From Caldicellulosiruptor changbaiensis (GTDB taxonomy: Bacteria > Bacillota > Thermoanaerobacteria > Caldicellulosiruptorales > Caldicellulosiruptoraceae), in assembly GCF_003999255.1 (NCBI RefSeq), contig NZ_CP034791.1, forward strand, positions 887,001-951,000: a DNA stretch of 64,000 nucleotides, written 5' to 3'. Shown piece after piece: positions 33,507 to 43,028 of this stretch (its first letter is position 1; every line of letters begins with the position of its first letter). The notes below the pieces were generated by a model, which was given only the letters and a program-made list of their open reading frames with translations, was not told the DNA's origin and did not search any database. The position numbers and the translations under genes were made by a program.

Positions 33507-34178
33507 TTGCATATTCCAGACGGTTATTTAAGTCCTCAGACGTGTGCAACATTTTATGCGGTATCAGCAGCTGCAGTAGGTTATGCTTTTAACAAATTTA
33601 GAAAACAGGCAGATGAAAAGACCTACATTCAGTTATCTGTTGCATCAGCTTTTACATTTATAGTCATGATGTTTAACTTTCCTGTTGTCGGTGGAAGCTC
33701 TGCTCACATAACCGGAATACCGCTTATAACATTTTTGTTTGGACCAATGGCTTCAACAGTTGCCTCAAGTGTTGTTTTGATTATTCAAGCACTACTTTTT
33801 AGAGACGGTGGAATTTTGGCGCTTGGGACAAATATATTTAACATGGCAGTGGCAATACCTTTAACTGCGGTTCTTATAAGCAAACTTTTGGAAAAATTAG
33901 GTCTCAAAAATGAAAAGGTTCGGATATTTATATCGTCTTATTTCTCAATAAACTTTGCAGCACTTTTGACAGCCTTTGAGCTTGGACTTCAACCGCTTTT
34001 ATTTACAAAAGCAGGGAAGCCTTTGTATTTCATGTATGATTTAAAGACCACCATTCCTGCAATGATGATACCCCACATTTTGGTTGTAGCGGTAGTTGAG
34101 GCAGTACTGACAGTTTTACTCTATTCACCCTTAAAAAATTTTGCTACAATTAAAGCTGAAGAAAAAAGAGGTGAATAA
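33507..34178 (+). CDS. cbiM: CbiM/NikM-type substrate-binding subunit of a Co/Ni ECF transporter
   Basis: A 223-residue membrane protein. The TTG at 33507 is chosen because it gives the N-terminus MHIPDGYLSP. In the NikM structure the metal is held by the N-terminal amine, His2 and a His near residue 67, so the exact start matters. The matching second His is in GGSSAHITG. AGGAGG lies 10 nt upstream; an earlier TTG at 33501 would add two residues and displace His2. About six to seven hydrophobic helices are visible. It is followed by a CbiN-like small protein, the T subunit and an ATPase. Confidence 0.92.
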   Translation: MHIPDGYLSPQTCATFYAVSAAAVGYAFNKFRKQADEKTYIQLSVASAFTFIVMMFNFPVVGGSSAHITGIPLITFLFGPMASTVASSVVLIIQALLFRDGGILALGTNIFNMAVAIPLTAVLISKLLEKLGLKNEKVRIFISSYFSINFAALLTAFELGLQPLLFTKAGKPLYFMYDLKTTIPAMMIPHILVVAVVEAVLTVLLYSPLKNFATIKAEEKRGE

Positions 34179-34184
34179 GTTAAA

Positions 34185-34508
34185 ATGAAAGAAAAAAATT
34201 ATAAAAGCAGTATAAAAAGAATTTTTATAGTCCTCTTGACGCTTGCTTTTCTGACCCCCATTGGGCTTTTGACTCAAAACCCTACTTTTGGAGAGTGGAG
34301 TCAAGAAGAGATAAAAAAGATGCTTGGGTTTGTGCCAGAAGGAATAAAAAAGTATGCTGATATATACAAATTTGATTTGTTTGACGGTTACACAGTAAAG
34401 TTTATTAACAATGATTATATAGGATATATCTTGTCCGCAATAATTGGAATTGTAGTTATATTTGCACTATTTTATATCTTGAAATTCGTAATGGCTGAAA
34501 GGAAGTAG
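34185..34508 (+). CDS. CbiN/NikN-like small membrane subunit
   Basis: A 107-residue protein with two membrane helices, residues about 12-30 (IFIVLLTLAFLTPIGLL) and about 80-100 (YILSAIIGIVVIFALFYIL). The loop between them carries VPEGIKKYAD, like the PDGLE/CbiN loop that threads into CbiM and helps metal loading. It lies 6 nt after cbiM and 7 nt before the T-subunit gene. Confidence 0.85.
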   Translation: MKEKNYKSSIKRIFIVLLTLAFLTPIGLLTQNPTFGEWSQEEIKKMLGFVPEGIKKYADIYKFDLFDGYTVKFINNDYIGYILSAIIGIVVIFALFYILKFVMAERK

Positions 34509-34515
34509 TTATAAA

Positions 34516-35313
34516 GTGTTACCAGAGTTTTTAAAGAGCGAAGATACCTTTGCAATAGATGTTGAAAAAGAAAGCTATGTACAAAAATCCATTTCTGAGT
34601 ATTTAAAGCTTTCGCAGTGGTTCTTTAAAACAAATAAAAGTGCTTTTTCAAAAATTGATGAATGGGCAAAACTTATATTTTTGATTTGGTTTAGTTTTTT
34701 AGTTGCTACATCACAAAGTTTATATTTTATAGCATTGTCATTTGCACTAATTATTATTATTGCTCTTATTTCAAAAGCAGATTTAAAAGCATTGTTAATT
34801 TCTTCATGGGCTTTTGTCCCGCTTTTGACGTTTGTAATAGGTATTCCTTACGCGGTGTTGACTAAAAATTTCATTCCCACCGTCTTACAGAGCTTAAAAG
34901 TGGGTATTATAATTATGATAGGTGAGGTTATAATCTACAACTCAAAAATCGATAGGCTTTTTAAGCCTTTTTCTTTTTTTAAGGGATTGAGAGAATTTAC
35001 ATGGTTTGTGGAACTTACCTTGAGAAATATTTTTATTCTCATTACAACAATCACCCAGATTCTATTTGCAAAAAAGACAAGGACAGTAGGTAAGACTGCC
35101 AACAAGATAGTGTTTGTAGGACAAATGCTCAAGGTTATAATGGTAAAGAGTATGTATGTCTCAGAAAATACACTTATTGCAATGAAAACACGAGGATATA
35201 GTTCTAAAAATAAAAGTGTTTCTACAACATATAAATTCAAAATGGGAATAGGTGAAATTCTCACGCTTTTAATGGCATCAATATTAGCAATTTTGGAGAG
35301 GATATTGATATGA
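34516..35313 (+). CDS. cbiQ: CbiQ/EcfT-type transmembrane subunit
   Basis: A 265-residue membrane protein of the energy-coupling-factor T family. Helices span about 45-130 and the C-terminal end. The coupling-helix signature, normally A-R-G-like, appears as AMKTRGYSSKNK near residue 225. GTG start with AAAGGAAG upstream. The ATPase gene begins inside its stop (4-nt overlap). Confidence 0.9.
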   Translation: MLPEFLKSEDTFAIDVEKESYVQKSISEYLKLSQWFFKTNKSAFSKIDEWAKLIFLIWFSFLVATSQSLYFIALSFALIIIIALISKADLKALLISSWAFVPLLTFVIGIPYAVLTKNFIPTVLQSLKVGIIIMIGEVIIYNSKIDRLFKPFSFFKGLREFTWFVELTLRNIFILITTITQILFAKKTRTVGKTANKIVFVGQMLKVIMVKSMYVSENTLIAMKTRGYSSKNKSVSTTYKFKMGIGEILTLLMASILAILERILI

Positions 35314-36071
35314 ACGTTTATTCGGCAAAGAATTTGACCTATAAAATTAACAATAAAATTATTCTTGATAACCTAAATTTTGAAATAAAAAAAGGAAAGT
35401 CATACGCACTCATTGGCTGCAACGGCAGTGGCAAGACCACGCTTATGAAGATTCTTGCAGGGGTAGAACTTAACTTTGAAGGTGAACTTTATTTTTTTGA
35501 CAAAAAGCTTGACAAATCCAGTTTTGAAAAGCTGTTCAAAGAAGGATTTTACAAGAAGGTTGGCTATTTGTTTCAAGATACTGACCTACAGCTTTTTAAT
35601 CTTAATGTGTTTGATGAGATTGCATTTGGACCAAGGCAGTACATAGCCGATGAGAAAGAAATAGAAAAAAGGGTTTTGGAGATTGCAAAGCTTTTGGGTA
35701 TTGAGAATTTATTACAAAGTGATATACTTGTTTTAAGCGGGGGTGAAAAGAAAAAGGTAGCGATTGCATCAATCCTTGTAAACAATCCAGATATTCTTAT
35801 TTTAGATGAGCCAACAAACGACCTTGATCCCAAAAGTATAAGATTCATTGCAAAAGTTTTGAGCGAGCTGAAAAATGCGGGAAAGACAATTATTCTCTCA
35901 ACTCATCATTTTGACGTGCTTTTGCTGCTTGCTGATTTTACAATTGTTATGTCTTCTGACCACAAGATTTTAAAAATTGGCAAGACAGAGGAAATATTGA
36001 AAGACAAAGATCTTTTAGTAGAAGCAAACGTGATAGATGAGGAATTTGAAATTTTTAAAAAATTTTTTTAA
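35310..36071 (+). CDS. cbiO: CbiO/EcfA-type ATPase of the Co/Ni transporter
   Basis: A 253-residue ABC ATPase. Walker A is GCNGSGKTT (about 37-45), the Q loop is YLFQD, the signature is LSGGEKKKV, Walker B is ILILDEPTNDLD, and the switch His is in LSTHH. It powers the CbiM/N/Q complex from the cytoplasm, probably as a homodimer because only one ATPase is encoded. It is followed after 18 nt by a nicotinate phosphoribosyltransferase, possibly in the same transcript. Confidence 0.93.
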   Translation: MNVYSAKNLTYKINNKIILDNLNFEIKKGKSYALIGCNGSGKTTLMKILAGVELNFEGELYFFDKKLDKSSFEKLFKEGFYKKVGYLFQDTDLQLFNLNVFDEIAFGPRQYIADEKEIEKRVLEIAKLLGIENLLQSDILVLSGGEKKKVAIASILVNNPDILILDEPTNDLDPKSIRFIAKVLSELKNAGKTIILSTHHFDVLLLLADFTIVMSSDHKILKIGKTEEILKDKDLLVEANVIDEEFEIFKKFF

Positions 36072-36089
36072 AGGAAGTGAGACAGGTCC

Positions 36090-37121
36090 ATGAGAATTAA
36101 CAGACTTGAAGATGTTGAAAAGCTCAAAGTGAATACAGGCAGACTTTTTTTCTCTGCACAGCATGATGAAATAAAGATGGGATTAACTACCGACATTTAT
36201 TTTATAAAAACACTTGAGGTATTAAGGTATCTCAAAAGAGAAGATGCAGTTGTGAAGGCTGAGATTTTTGCAAGGAGAGATGGGGTTTTTTGTGGCCTGC
36301 CCGAGGTTTTAAATCTTTTAAAAGATGTAGATTGTAAAGTGTACTCCTTAGAAGAGGGAGAGAGCTTTTCAGCAAAAGAGGTTGTGATGAGAATTGAGGG
36401 CAAGTACACAGAGTTTGGCATATTTGAAACACCAATTCTTGGCATTCTTGCAAGCTCATCTGCGTGGGCAACAGCTGCGCATGAGTGCAAACAGGCAGCA
36501 GGTGACAAGCCAATTTTGTGCTTTGGTGCACGCCACATCCATCCTTCAGTTGCGCCTGTGATGGAAAGGGCTGCAAAAGTGGGTGGCGCTGATGGGGTAA
36601 GCTGCATATTGGCAGCCAAAATATTGGGAATTTCTCCATCGGGAACAATTCCACATGCTGCAATACTGATTGCCGGGTCAACAGAAGATGTTGCAGTAGC
36701 CTATGATAAGGTGATTCCAGAAGACTCACCTCGCATCATACTTGTTGACACGTTCAAGGACGAAGCACAAGAGGCACTGGATGTTGCAAGGATATTGAAA
36801 GAAAGGCTACAAGGCATCAGGCTTGACACACCGGGTGAAAGAGGTGGGGTTACCCCTGAGCTTGTGTATGAGGTGAGAAGAAGGCTTGATTTGGAGGGTT
36901 TTTCACATGTGAAGATATTTGTCTCAGGCGGACTTTACCCTGAGAAGATAAAAGCTTTATCTGAAGCAGGAGCTGATGCTTTTGGTGTTGGAAGCTATAT
37001 TTCTGGTGCACCTCCAATTGACATGACGATGGATATAAAAGAGGTTGACGGCAAACCTGTTGCAAAAAGAGGAAGAATTCCTGGAGTGACAGAAAATAAG
37101 AGGCTAAAGAGGGTAAAGTGA
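36090..37121 (+). CDS. pncB: nicotinate phosphoribosyltransferase
   Basis: A 343-residue enzyme of the short NAPRTase type seen in archaea and Clostridia. It makes nicotinate mononucleotide from nicotinate and PRPP for NAD salvage. Signatures: the central FGARHIHPSVAP segment with the catalytic His, DGVSCILAAKILGISPSGTIPHA, ILVDTFKDEAQEA, and the phosphate loop FVSGGL...FGVGSYI. AGGAAGTGAG precedes the ATG. No obvious hairpin terminator is seen in 37122-37280. Confidence 0.9.
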   Translation: MRINRLEDVEKLKVNTGRLFFSAQHDEIKMGLTTDIYFIKTLEVLRYLKREDAVVKAEIFARRDGVFCGLPEVLNLLKDVDCKVYSLEEGESFSAKEVVMRIEGKYTEFGIFETPILGILASSSAWATAAHECKQAAGDKPILCFGARHIHPSVAPVMERAAKVGGADGVSCILAAKILGISPSGTIPHAAILIAGSTEDVAVAYDKVIPEDSPRIILVDTFKDEAQEALDVARILKERLQGIRLDTPGERGGVTPELVYEVRRRLDLEGFSHVKIFVSGGLYPEKIKALSEAGADAFGVGSYISGAPPIDMTMDIKEVDGKPVAKRGRIPGVTENKRLKRVK

Positions 37122-37280
37122 TTTCTGGGTATGCCAAATTCAAAGTGATATAGATTGGGAATTTTCACAGATTGAATTGATTGAGAAATAATTTAGTAAT
37201 TGGTAAAATAGATAACAAAGAATAAAATGACTATAGTATAATATTTATTGTGTCAATAAAGTTTAATCGGAGGGGTTGAT

Positions 37281-39725
37281 TTGGCTGGTGACAAAATAAC
37301 CTTAAGACAGCTTGAAACCCATCTTTTCAAGGCAGCTGATATACTCAGAGGTAAGATGGATGCCTCTGAGTATAAAGAATATATTTTTGGTATGCTTTTT
37401 CTAAAATACACCTCAGATGTTTTTGAAGAAAAAAGGCAGGAGTTGAAAGACAGATTTATAGCTATGGGATTTTCTGAAAAACAAATACGTGAACTATTAG
37501 AAGATCCAAGCTCTTATGGTGATGCCTTTTTTGTCCCTGAAAAGGCAAGATGGGAAAATATTTTGAAATTAAAAGAAGATGTTGGGAATCAGCTAAATAA
37601 AGCTCTGAGCGCTTTAGAGGAAGCAAATTCAGAGCTTGATGGAGTTTTGAAACACATAGATTTTAACGCAGTAAAGGGAAAAACCCGACTCAAAGATCAG
37701 CAACTTATTGACCTTATTAACCATTTCAACAAGTATAAACTAACACCTTCAAACTTTGAATTTCCTGATCTGCTTGGTGCTGCTTATGAGTATTTGCTAA
37801 AGGAATTTGCCGATTCAGCTGGTAAAAAAGGAGGAGAATTTTACACACCATCACATGTTAAAAAATTGATGGTAAGGTTAGTTAAGCCCCGTGAGGGCAT
37901 GTCAATTTACGACCCAACTGTGGGCTCTGGTGGTTTCTTGATTGAGGCATTCCACTACGTTGAGGAACAAGGACAAAACCCAAGAAACTTAGCACTTTAT
38001 GGGCAAGAACTTAATGGATTGACATGGTCTATATGCAAAATGAATATGATTCTGCACGGCATTAATGACGCGCACATAGAAAATGAAGATGTATTGACAA
38101 CCCCCATGTTTTTGGAAAATGGATACATAAAAAGGTTTGACAGAATATTAGCCAATCCACCTTTTTCAGAAAACTATACCCGCGCAAATATGCAGTTTGA
38201 AGAAAGATTTAAATATGGCTTTACTCCTGAGAATGGAAAAAAGGCAGACCTTATGTTTTTGCAGCACATGATCGCAAGCCTGAAAGATGACGGAGTAATG
38301 GCAACAGTTATGCCACATGGAGTTTTGTTCAGAGGTGGGCAGGAGAAAGTTATAAGGGAAGGAATTGTAAGAGATGATCTAATTGAGGCAATAATAGGAC
38401 TGCCGCCTAAGCTTTTCTACAACACTGGAATACCAGCTTGTATTATTGTGATTAATAAAAACAAGCCAGAACATTTAAAAAATAAGATCTTGTTTATTAA
38501 CGCTGATAGAGAGTATGGAGAAGGTAGAAATCAGAATTTCTTGAGACCAGAGGACATAGAAAAAATAGTTACAGTGTTCGATGAAAAGAAAGAGATACCT
38601 AAATACTCCAGGTTGGTTGATATAAAGGAGATAGAAGAAAACGATTTTAATCTGAATATTAGGCGTTATGTGGACAATTCTCCAGATCCTGAAATCGAAG
38701 ATGTTCGTGCACATCTTTTTGGTGGTGTACCGAAGAAAGAAGTATTGCTGTATGAAAAACAGTTGAGGAAATTTAACTTGAGCTATGATATTTTGCTGGC
38801 AGAGAAGAGTGAAGATTATTTGGAGTTTAAAAAGGACATTACTGACAGAAATCAAATTAGGGAACTGATTGATAATTGCACTGAAGTGAAAGTTACAATA
38901 GAAAAACACAAAGAAAAACTTTTGGAGTGGTGGCAGGTTGTAAGGACTGAAATTGAACAGTTTTACGGCAAAAACAATCTTTGGAACTTTAGAAATGAAG
39001 CTTTGGAAAAATTGAAAGATAGCTTATTGCCAATTGGAACATTTGATGAGTTCAAAATAGCGGGCATATTTGCAAATTGGTGGGAAGAGCTTGTTTATGA
39101 TTTCAAAAGTATAGTTTCTGCTGGTTGGAATAGGAATTTGGTTGAAAGAGAAAGGATTAAGGAAAAGTATTTTAAAGAAGATGTAGAAGAAATGGAAGAA
39201 CTTGAAAGCACGCTTGCAGAACTCGAAGCAGATTTAAGTGAGCTTTTAGAAGAGGTTGAAGATTGGGATGAAGAGCAGCAGGGAGATAAAACTGCAAGCA
39301 AGGTCAAAGAGTTTTTGAAGGACTTGGTTAAAGATTTAAGATCAAAAGACAGCGAGGCTGCAAGAAGAGAAGCAAAAAAATGGGAAGATTTGTTAGAAAA
39401 TATTGCTCAAAAAGAAAAGGAAATTAAAAAGGTGAGAAGTGAGATAAGCAGAAAGCAAAAGGAAATTGAAAATAAGATAGATGAAAAGATTGAATCTATT
39501 ACCGAAGAAGAAGCAAAAGAGCTATTGCTCGAAAAGTTCTTTGAATTTATTAGCAATCAACTTGAAAAGTACTTAAATGCAGAGAAAAAAGAACTGATAA
39601 AGATTTTTGAAAAGCTTTGGGATAAATATCATGTGTCTCTTGAACATCTTTTAAAGGAACGAGAGCAGGAGGTCAGTAGGTTAAATAAATTTTTGGAGGA
39701 ACTTGGATACTATGAGAGAGTCTAA
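37281..39725 (+). CDS. hsdM: type I restriction-modification DNA methyltransferase subunit (HsdM) with long C-terminal coiled coil
   Basis: An 814-residue N6-adenine methyltransferase. Residues about 5-150 are the HsdM N-terminal helical domain and about 155-470 the methyltransferase domain. The SAM-binding motif is DPTVGSGG (211-218) and the catalytic motif is NPPF (292-295). The C-terminal 300 residues are Glu/Lys-rich and mostly coiled coil, making it much longer than classical HsdM (about 500-530). TTG start with CGGAGGGG upstream. A TATAAT lies at 37237-37242 with no good -35. It heads an operon running to 46917. Confidence 0.94.
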   Translation: MAGDKITLRQLETHLFKAADILRGKMDASEYKEYIFGMLFLKYTSDVFEEKRQELKDRFIAMGFSEKQIRELLEDPSSYGDAFFVPEKARWENILKLKEDVGNQLNKALSALEEANSELDGVLKHIDFNAVKGKTRLKDQQLIDLINHFNKYKLTPSNFEFPDLLGAAYEYLLKEFADSAGKKGGEFYTPSHVKKLMVRLVKPREGMSIYDPTVGSGGFLIEAFHYVEEQGQNPRNLALYGQELNGLTWSICKMNMILHGINDAHIENEDVLTTPMFLENGYIKRFDRILANPPFSENYTRANMQFEERFKYGFTPENGKKADLMFLQHMIASLKDDGVMATVMPHGVLFRGGQEKVIREGIVRDDLIEAIIGLPPKLFYNTGIPACIIVINKNKPEHLKNKILFINADREYGEGRNQNFLRPEDIEKIVTVFDEKKEIPKYSRLVDIKEIEENDFNLNIRRYVDNSPDPEIEDVRAHLFGGVPKKEVLLYEKQLRKFNLSYDILLAEKSEDYLEFKKDITDRNQIRELIDNCTEVKVTIEKHKEKLLEWWQVVRTEIEQFYGKNNLWNFRNEALEKLKDSLLPIGTFDEFKIAGIFANWWEELVYDFKSIVSAGWNRNLVERERIKEKYFKEDVEEMEELESTLAELEADLSELLEEVEDWDEEQQGDKTASKVKEFLKDLVKDLRSKDSEAARREAKKWEDLLENIAQKEKEIKKVRSEISRKQKEIENKIDEKIESITEEEAKELLLEKFFEFISNQLEKYLNAEKKELIKIFEKLWDKYHVSLEHLLKEREQEVSRLNKFLEELGYYERV

Positions 39726-41022
39726 ACAAGTGGAATTTAAAGCACATTGGAACGACGAGCATCTTAAAACAATCTGTGCATTTGCTAATTCAGAAGGTGG
39801 AATAATATACATAGGTGTAGATGACAAAGGCAATCCTATTGGAATAACCAATATGGATAAACTTCTTGAAGACATACCAAATAAAATTTTAAGCAAACTT
39901 GGAATTATTGCAGATGTTGATGTTGAAATGGTAAAAGGGCAGGAGGTAATAAAAATAAAAGTGGAAAAGTCAGAAGTGCCGATCTCATATGATGGCAAGT
40001 TTTACATTCGGACAGGTTCGACCATTCAGCAACTTAGCGGAAATGAACTTGTGAGATTTATGTTAAAAAAACAACGAATTTCGTGGGATTCATTACCTTC
40101 TGAGGCAGGCGTTGACGAAGTAGACATCGAAACAATAGAAAGGTTTAAAAGAATGGCAAAGAAAAGATTGCCCGAAATATCCGAAGAAGATTCCATCGAA
40201 AAGATTCTCAAAAACCTTGAACTTGTAAAAGAGGATAAACTTACAAATGCAGGATTGTTGCTTTTTGGTAAAAAACCTCAAAAGTATATCCACAGTGCAG
40301 GTGCCCGTGTTGGAAGATTTAAAACTCCAACCATCATACTTGATACCATTGATGTTAGTGGAAATCTTTTCAAACAGCTTGATGGATTAATGGAAGCTAT
40401 TAAAAAACATTTGAATGTTCGATTTGAAATAAAAGGGATAGAAAGAGAAGATATATGGGATTATCCTCTTGAAGCTATAAGAGAGGCAGTAATAAATGCA
40501 TTAATTCATAGGGATTATTTAAGCCTTGCGGACATTCAAATAAAGATTTATGATAATAAAATTTGGTTTTTCAATCCGGGTAAACTGCCAGAAGAAATAA
40601 CAATTGAGATGCTAAAACAAGATCATGGATCAATACCACGCAACAGGCATATTGCTTATGTATTTTTCCTCGCAGGATTGATTGAAAAATGGGGAAGCGG
40701 TACAAAAAGAATGGTTGAACTTTGCAGGGAAGCAGGACTGCCAGAACCTGAGTTTAAAGAAGAAGGCGGTTTTGTGGTCGAATTTTATAAAGACATATAC
40801 ACAGAAGAGTATTTAACCAAGCTTGGGTTAAATGAAAGGCAGATAAAGGCAGTTATGTATGTAAAGGAGAAAGGAAGAATCACGAATAAGGAATATCAAG
40901 AGATCAACAAAGTTTCAAAAAAGACTGCAAGTAGAGATTTTGAAGAACTTGTTAAAAAAGATGTACTTAAAAAAGTAGGAATAACAGGAAAGGGAACTTA
41001 CTATTCATTAAAAGATCTCTAA
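39712..41022 (+). CDS. AlbA/Schlafen-type putative DNA-binding protein with ATPase-like domain
   Basis: A 436-residue COG2865-type protein. Residues about 5-120 are an AlbA_2 (Schlafen AAA-4) domain ([23 protein letters not shown], split here; [22 protein letters not shown]). Residues about 245-350 are a GHKL-like ATPase region ([45 protein letters not shown]). The C-terminal 60 residues look like a winged helix. It overlaps the hsdM end by 14 nt, and GGAGG lies 12 nt before the ATG; the TTG at 39703 is also possible. Such genes often accompany type I systems, with unknown function. Confidence 0.85.
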   Translation: MRESKQVEFKAHWNDEHLKTICAFANSEGGIIYIGVDDKGNPIGITNMDKLLEDIPNKILSKLGIIADVDVEMVKGQEVIKIKVEKSEVPISYDGKFYIRTGSTIQQLSGNELVRFMLKKQRISWDSLPSEAGVDEVDIETIERFKRMAKKRLPEISEEDSIEKILKNLELVKEDKLTNAGLLLFGKKPQKYIHSAGARVGRFKTPTIILDTIDVSGNLFKQLDGLMEAIKKHLNVRFEIKGIEREDIWDYPLEAIREAVINALIHRDYLSLADIQIKIYDNKIWFFNPGKLPEEITIEMLKQDHGSIPRNRHIAYVFFLAGLIEKWGSGTKRMVELCREAGLPEPEFKEEGGFVVEFYKDIYTEEYLTKLGLNERQIKAVMYVKEKGRITNKEYQEINKVSKKTASRDFEELVKKDVLKKVGITGKGTYYSLKDL

Positions 41023-41023
41023 A

Positions 41024-41062
41024 GGGGTCAAATGGGTCACAATGGGGTCATAAAGGGGTCAA
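41024..41062 (+). repeat. four imperfect GGGGTCA direct repeats before hsdS
   Basis: GGGGTCA-type units begin at 41024, 41034 (GGGTCA), 41044 and 41055, a spacing of 10-11 bp, each followed by A/T-rich filler. They lie between the stop of the AlbA-type gene and the proposed hsdS start. Confidence 0.8.
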
Positions 41063-41073
41063 ATGGAGGTAAT

Positions 41074-42399
41074 GTGAAAGTGGCTAATAATGCAGAGTTT
41101 CCAAAAGAATGGACAATAGTGTCTCTTGAAAGAGATTGTGTTTTAATATCGGGTCTAAGGCCAAAAGGTGGTGCTTCAGATGAAGGAATACCAAGTTTAG
41201 GGGGAGAACATATAACTTTAGATGGTAGGATAAATTTTTCAGATGTAAATGCCAAATATATCCCTGAGAAATTTTTTAAAATTATGACAAAGGGAAAAAC
41301 AGAGGAAAATGATATACTTATAAATAAGGATGGTGCCAACACTGGAAAAGTTGCAATGTTAAAAAAGAAGTTTTATAAGGATATAGCTATTAATGAACAC
41401 CTTTTTATTCTCAGGAGCAAAAAATTATTCGTTCAACAATATTTATTTTACTGGCTTTTTTCACGTTTTGGTCAAAAACAAATAACAGATAGAATAACAG
41501 GATCTGCTCAACCCGGTTTATCGTCAACTTTTATTAAAAATTTTTTAGTACCAAGGCCTCCTCTCCCCGAACAACGCAAAATCGCTGAAATACTTGAGAC
41601 AATTGACAGTGCAATTGAGAAGACTGACGCCATTATAGAAAAATACAAACGCATAAAGCAAAGTTTGATGCAAGATTTGCTTACTAAAGGAGTGGTAAAT
41701 GAGGGTGAGGGTGAAAGTGAGAGGTGGAGGTTGAGAGATGAGAATATTGATAAATTCAAGGACTCACCGCTTGGGAGGATTCCGGAAGAGTGGGAAGTGG
41801 TGGATGTCTACGGACATGTCAACTTAATTAATGGAGGAACTCCAAGCACAGCAAGGCCCGAGTTTTGGAATGGAAGTATACCTTGGCTATCTGTAGAAGA
41901 TTTTAATATAGGCAAAAGATGGGTTTTCTCAAGTTCAAAATACATAACTGAATTAGGTTTAAAGCAAAGTGCAACAAAGCCACTTAAGAAAGGTATGTTG
42001 ATAATATCTGCACGCGGTACAGTAGGTGTGTTAGCACAACTTGGGGCGGATATGGCTTTCAATCAGTCATGCTACGGCCTTGATGCAAAAGATAAAATGA
42101 AGCTCTCCAATGATTTTCTGTATTATGCTTTAAAACATTTTATTACTTTATTTTTATCATTAGCATATGGAAATGTATTTAATACAATTACGAGAGAAAC
42201 CTTTAAGGAAATTTTAATTCCTCTTCCATCCCTTCCCGAACAGCAACGCATAGCTTCAATTTTATCTCAAATAGATGAAGCCATAGAAAAAGAGCAAGCC
42301 TATAAGGAAAAACTTGAAAGAATCAAAAAAGGCTTAATGGAAGATTTGCTAACAGGCAAAGTCAGGGTAAACCACCTTATTGAGGAGGAAGAAAAATGA
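41074..42399 (+). CDS. hsdS: type I restriction-modification specificity subunit (HsdS)
   Basis: About 441 residues. Two target-recognition domains are each followed by a conserved helical repeat: PLPEQRKIAEILETIDSAIEK after the first and SLPEQQRIASILSQIDEAIEK after the second (each 21 residues in the protein; the LPEQ cores are diagnostic). The second domain starts at FKDSPLGRIPEEWEVVD. The GTG at 41074 follows GGAGGT by 3-4 nt. A GTG at 41080 has equal or better spacing, and an ATG at 41032 inside the GGGGTCA repeats is a third option. The DNA target cannot be read from sequence. Confidence 0.92.
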   Translation: MKVANNAEFPKEWTIVSLERDCVLISGLRPKGGASDEGIPSLGGEHITLDGRINFSDVNAKYIPEKFFKIMTKGKTEENDILINKDGANTGKVAMLKKKFYKDIAINEHLFILRSKKLFVQQYLFYWLFSRFGQKQITDRITGSAQPGLSSTFIKNFLVPRPPLPEQRKIAEILETIDSAIEKTDAIIEKYKRIKQSLMQDLLTKGVVNEGEGESERWRLRDENIDKFKDSPLGRIPEEWEVVDVYGHVNLINGGTPSTARPEFWNGSIPWLSVEDFNIGKRWVFSSSKYITELGLKQSATKPLKKGMLIISARGTVGVLAQLGADMAFNQSCYGLDAKDKMKLSNDFLYYALKHFITLFLSLAYGNVFNTITRETFKEILIPLPSLPEQQRIASILSQIDEAIEKEQAYKEKLERIKKGLMEDLLTGKVRVNHLIEEEEK

Positions 42400-42686
42400 A
42401 CAATGATATACAAGTAATTCTACAAGAACGAAAAAATTATTTAGTGGAAAAGTTCGGAGTAATTGAAATTGCTATCTTTGGCTCCTATGCAAGAGGCGAA
42501 CAAAGAAAAGATAGTGATGTAGATATCATTGTTGATTTTAAAGAGGGTTACAAAACATTCGATAATTATATGAATTTGAAATTCTACCTTGAAGAACTTT
42601 TTGGTAAAAAGGTTGACCTTGTGATTAAATCAGCTATAAATCCACGTCTAAAGCCTTTCATAATGGAGGAAGCAGTATATGTCTAA
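42396..42686 (+). CDS. mntA: MntA-type nucleotidyltransferase antitoxin
   Basis: A 96-residue minimal nucleotidyltransferase with the GSx10DxD motif complete: G29-S30...D41-V-D43 in [17 protein letters not shown]. In characterised HepT/MntA pairs the antitoxin AMPylates a Tyr of the HEPN toxin to silence it. It overlaps the hsdS stop by 4 nt and the hepT start by 8 nt. Confidence 0.92.
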   Translation: MNNDIQVILQERKNYLVEKFGVIEIAIFGSYARGEQRKDSDVDIIVDFKEGYKTFDNYMNLKFYLEELFGKKVDLVIKSAINPRLKPFIMEEAVYV

Positions 42687-43026
42687 AAAGCGTATACTAA
42701 AAGTAATTCTTGAAGACATCATTGAAGAGATTGACCGCATTAAAAAGTTTACACAAGGAATTGAAAAATACAACAATTTTGTTGAAAATGAACTGGTTTT
42801 TTATGCAGTTTTAAAAGCTCTTGAAAATATTGGTGAAGCTGTTAAGCAGATTCCGGATGATAAAAGAGAACTTTATCCGATAGAATGGAGGAAAATCGCT
42901 GGTTTAAGAGATATTCTTATTCATGAGTATTTCGGAATAGATGCTGAAATAATCTGGGAGGTTATCAAAAAGAAGCTGCCGGAACTAGAAAAGGCAGTAA
43001 AATTCCTTCTTGAAAAGGAGAGTTAA
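42679..43026 (+). CDS. hepT: HepT-type HEPN toxin (DUF86)
   Basis: A 115-residue helical protein with the HEPN RNase motif Rx4HxY intact: R77, H82 and Y84 in [12 protein letters not shown]. The Tyr is the residue modified by MntA in known pairs. The toxin cleaves RNA or tRNA when released. Placed between hsdS and hsdR and co-translated with mntA, it may act as a second layer triggered when the restriction system fails (inferred). Confidence 0.92.
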   Translation: MSKKRILKVILEDIIEEIDRIKKFTQGIEKYNNFVENELVFYAVLKALENIGEAVKQIPDDKRELYPIEWRKIAGLRDILIHEYFGIDAEIIWEVIKKKLPELEKAVKFLLEKES

Positions 43027-43028
43027 AA

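Noticed and set aside
36197-37143. Minus-strand frames opposite the nicotinate phosphoribosyltransferase
   Set aside because: They are complements of a well-conserved gene with Leu/Gln/Pro/Ser-rich low-complexity translations.
37201-37280. Promoter for the restriction operon with a proper -35
   Set aside because: A TATAAT is present at 37237-37242, but no acceptable -35 or extended -10 was found, so it is mentioned only in the hsdM entry.
41024-41062. Small CRISPR-like or phage repeat array
   Set aside because: The units are 7 bp with 10-11 bp periodicity, with no spacers and no cas genes nearby. They are better described as short phased repeats.
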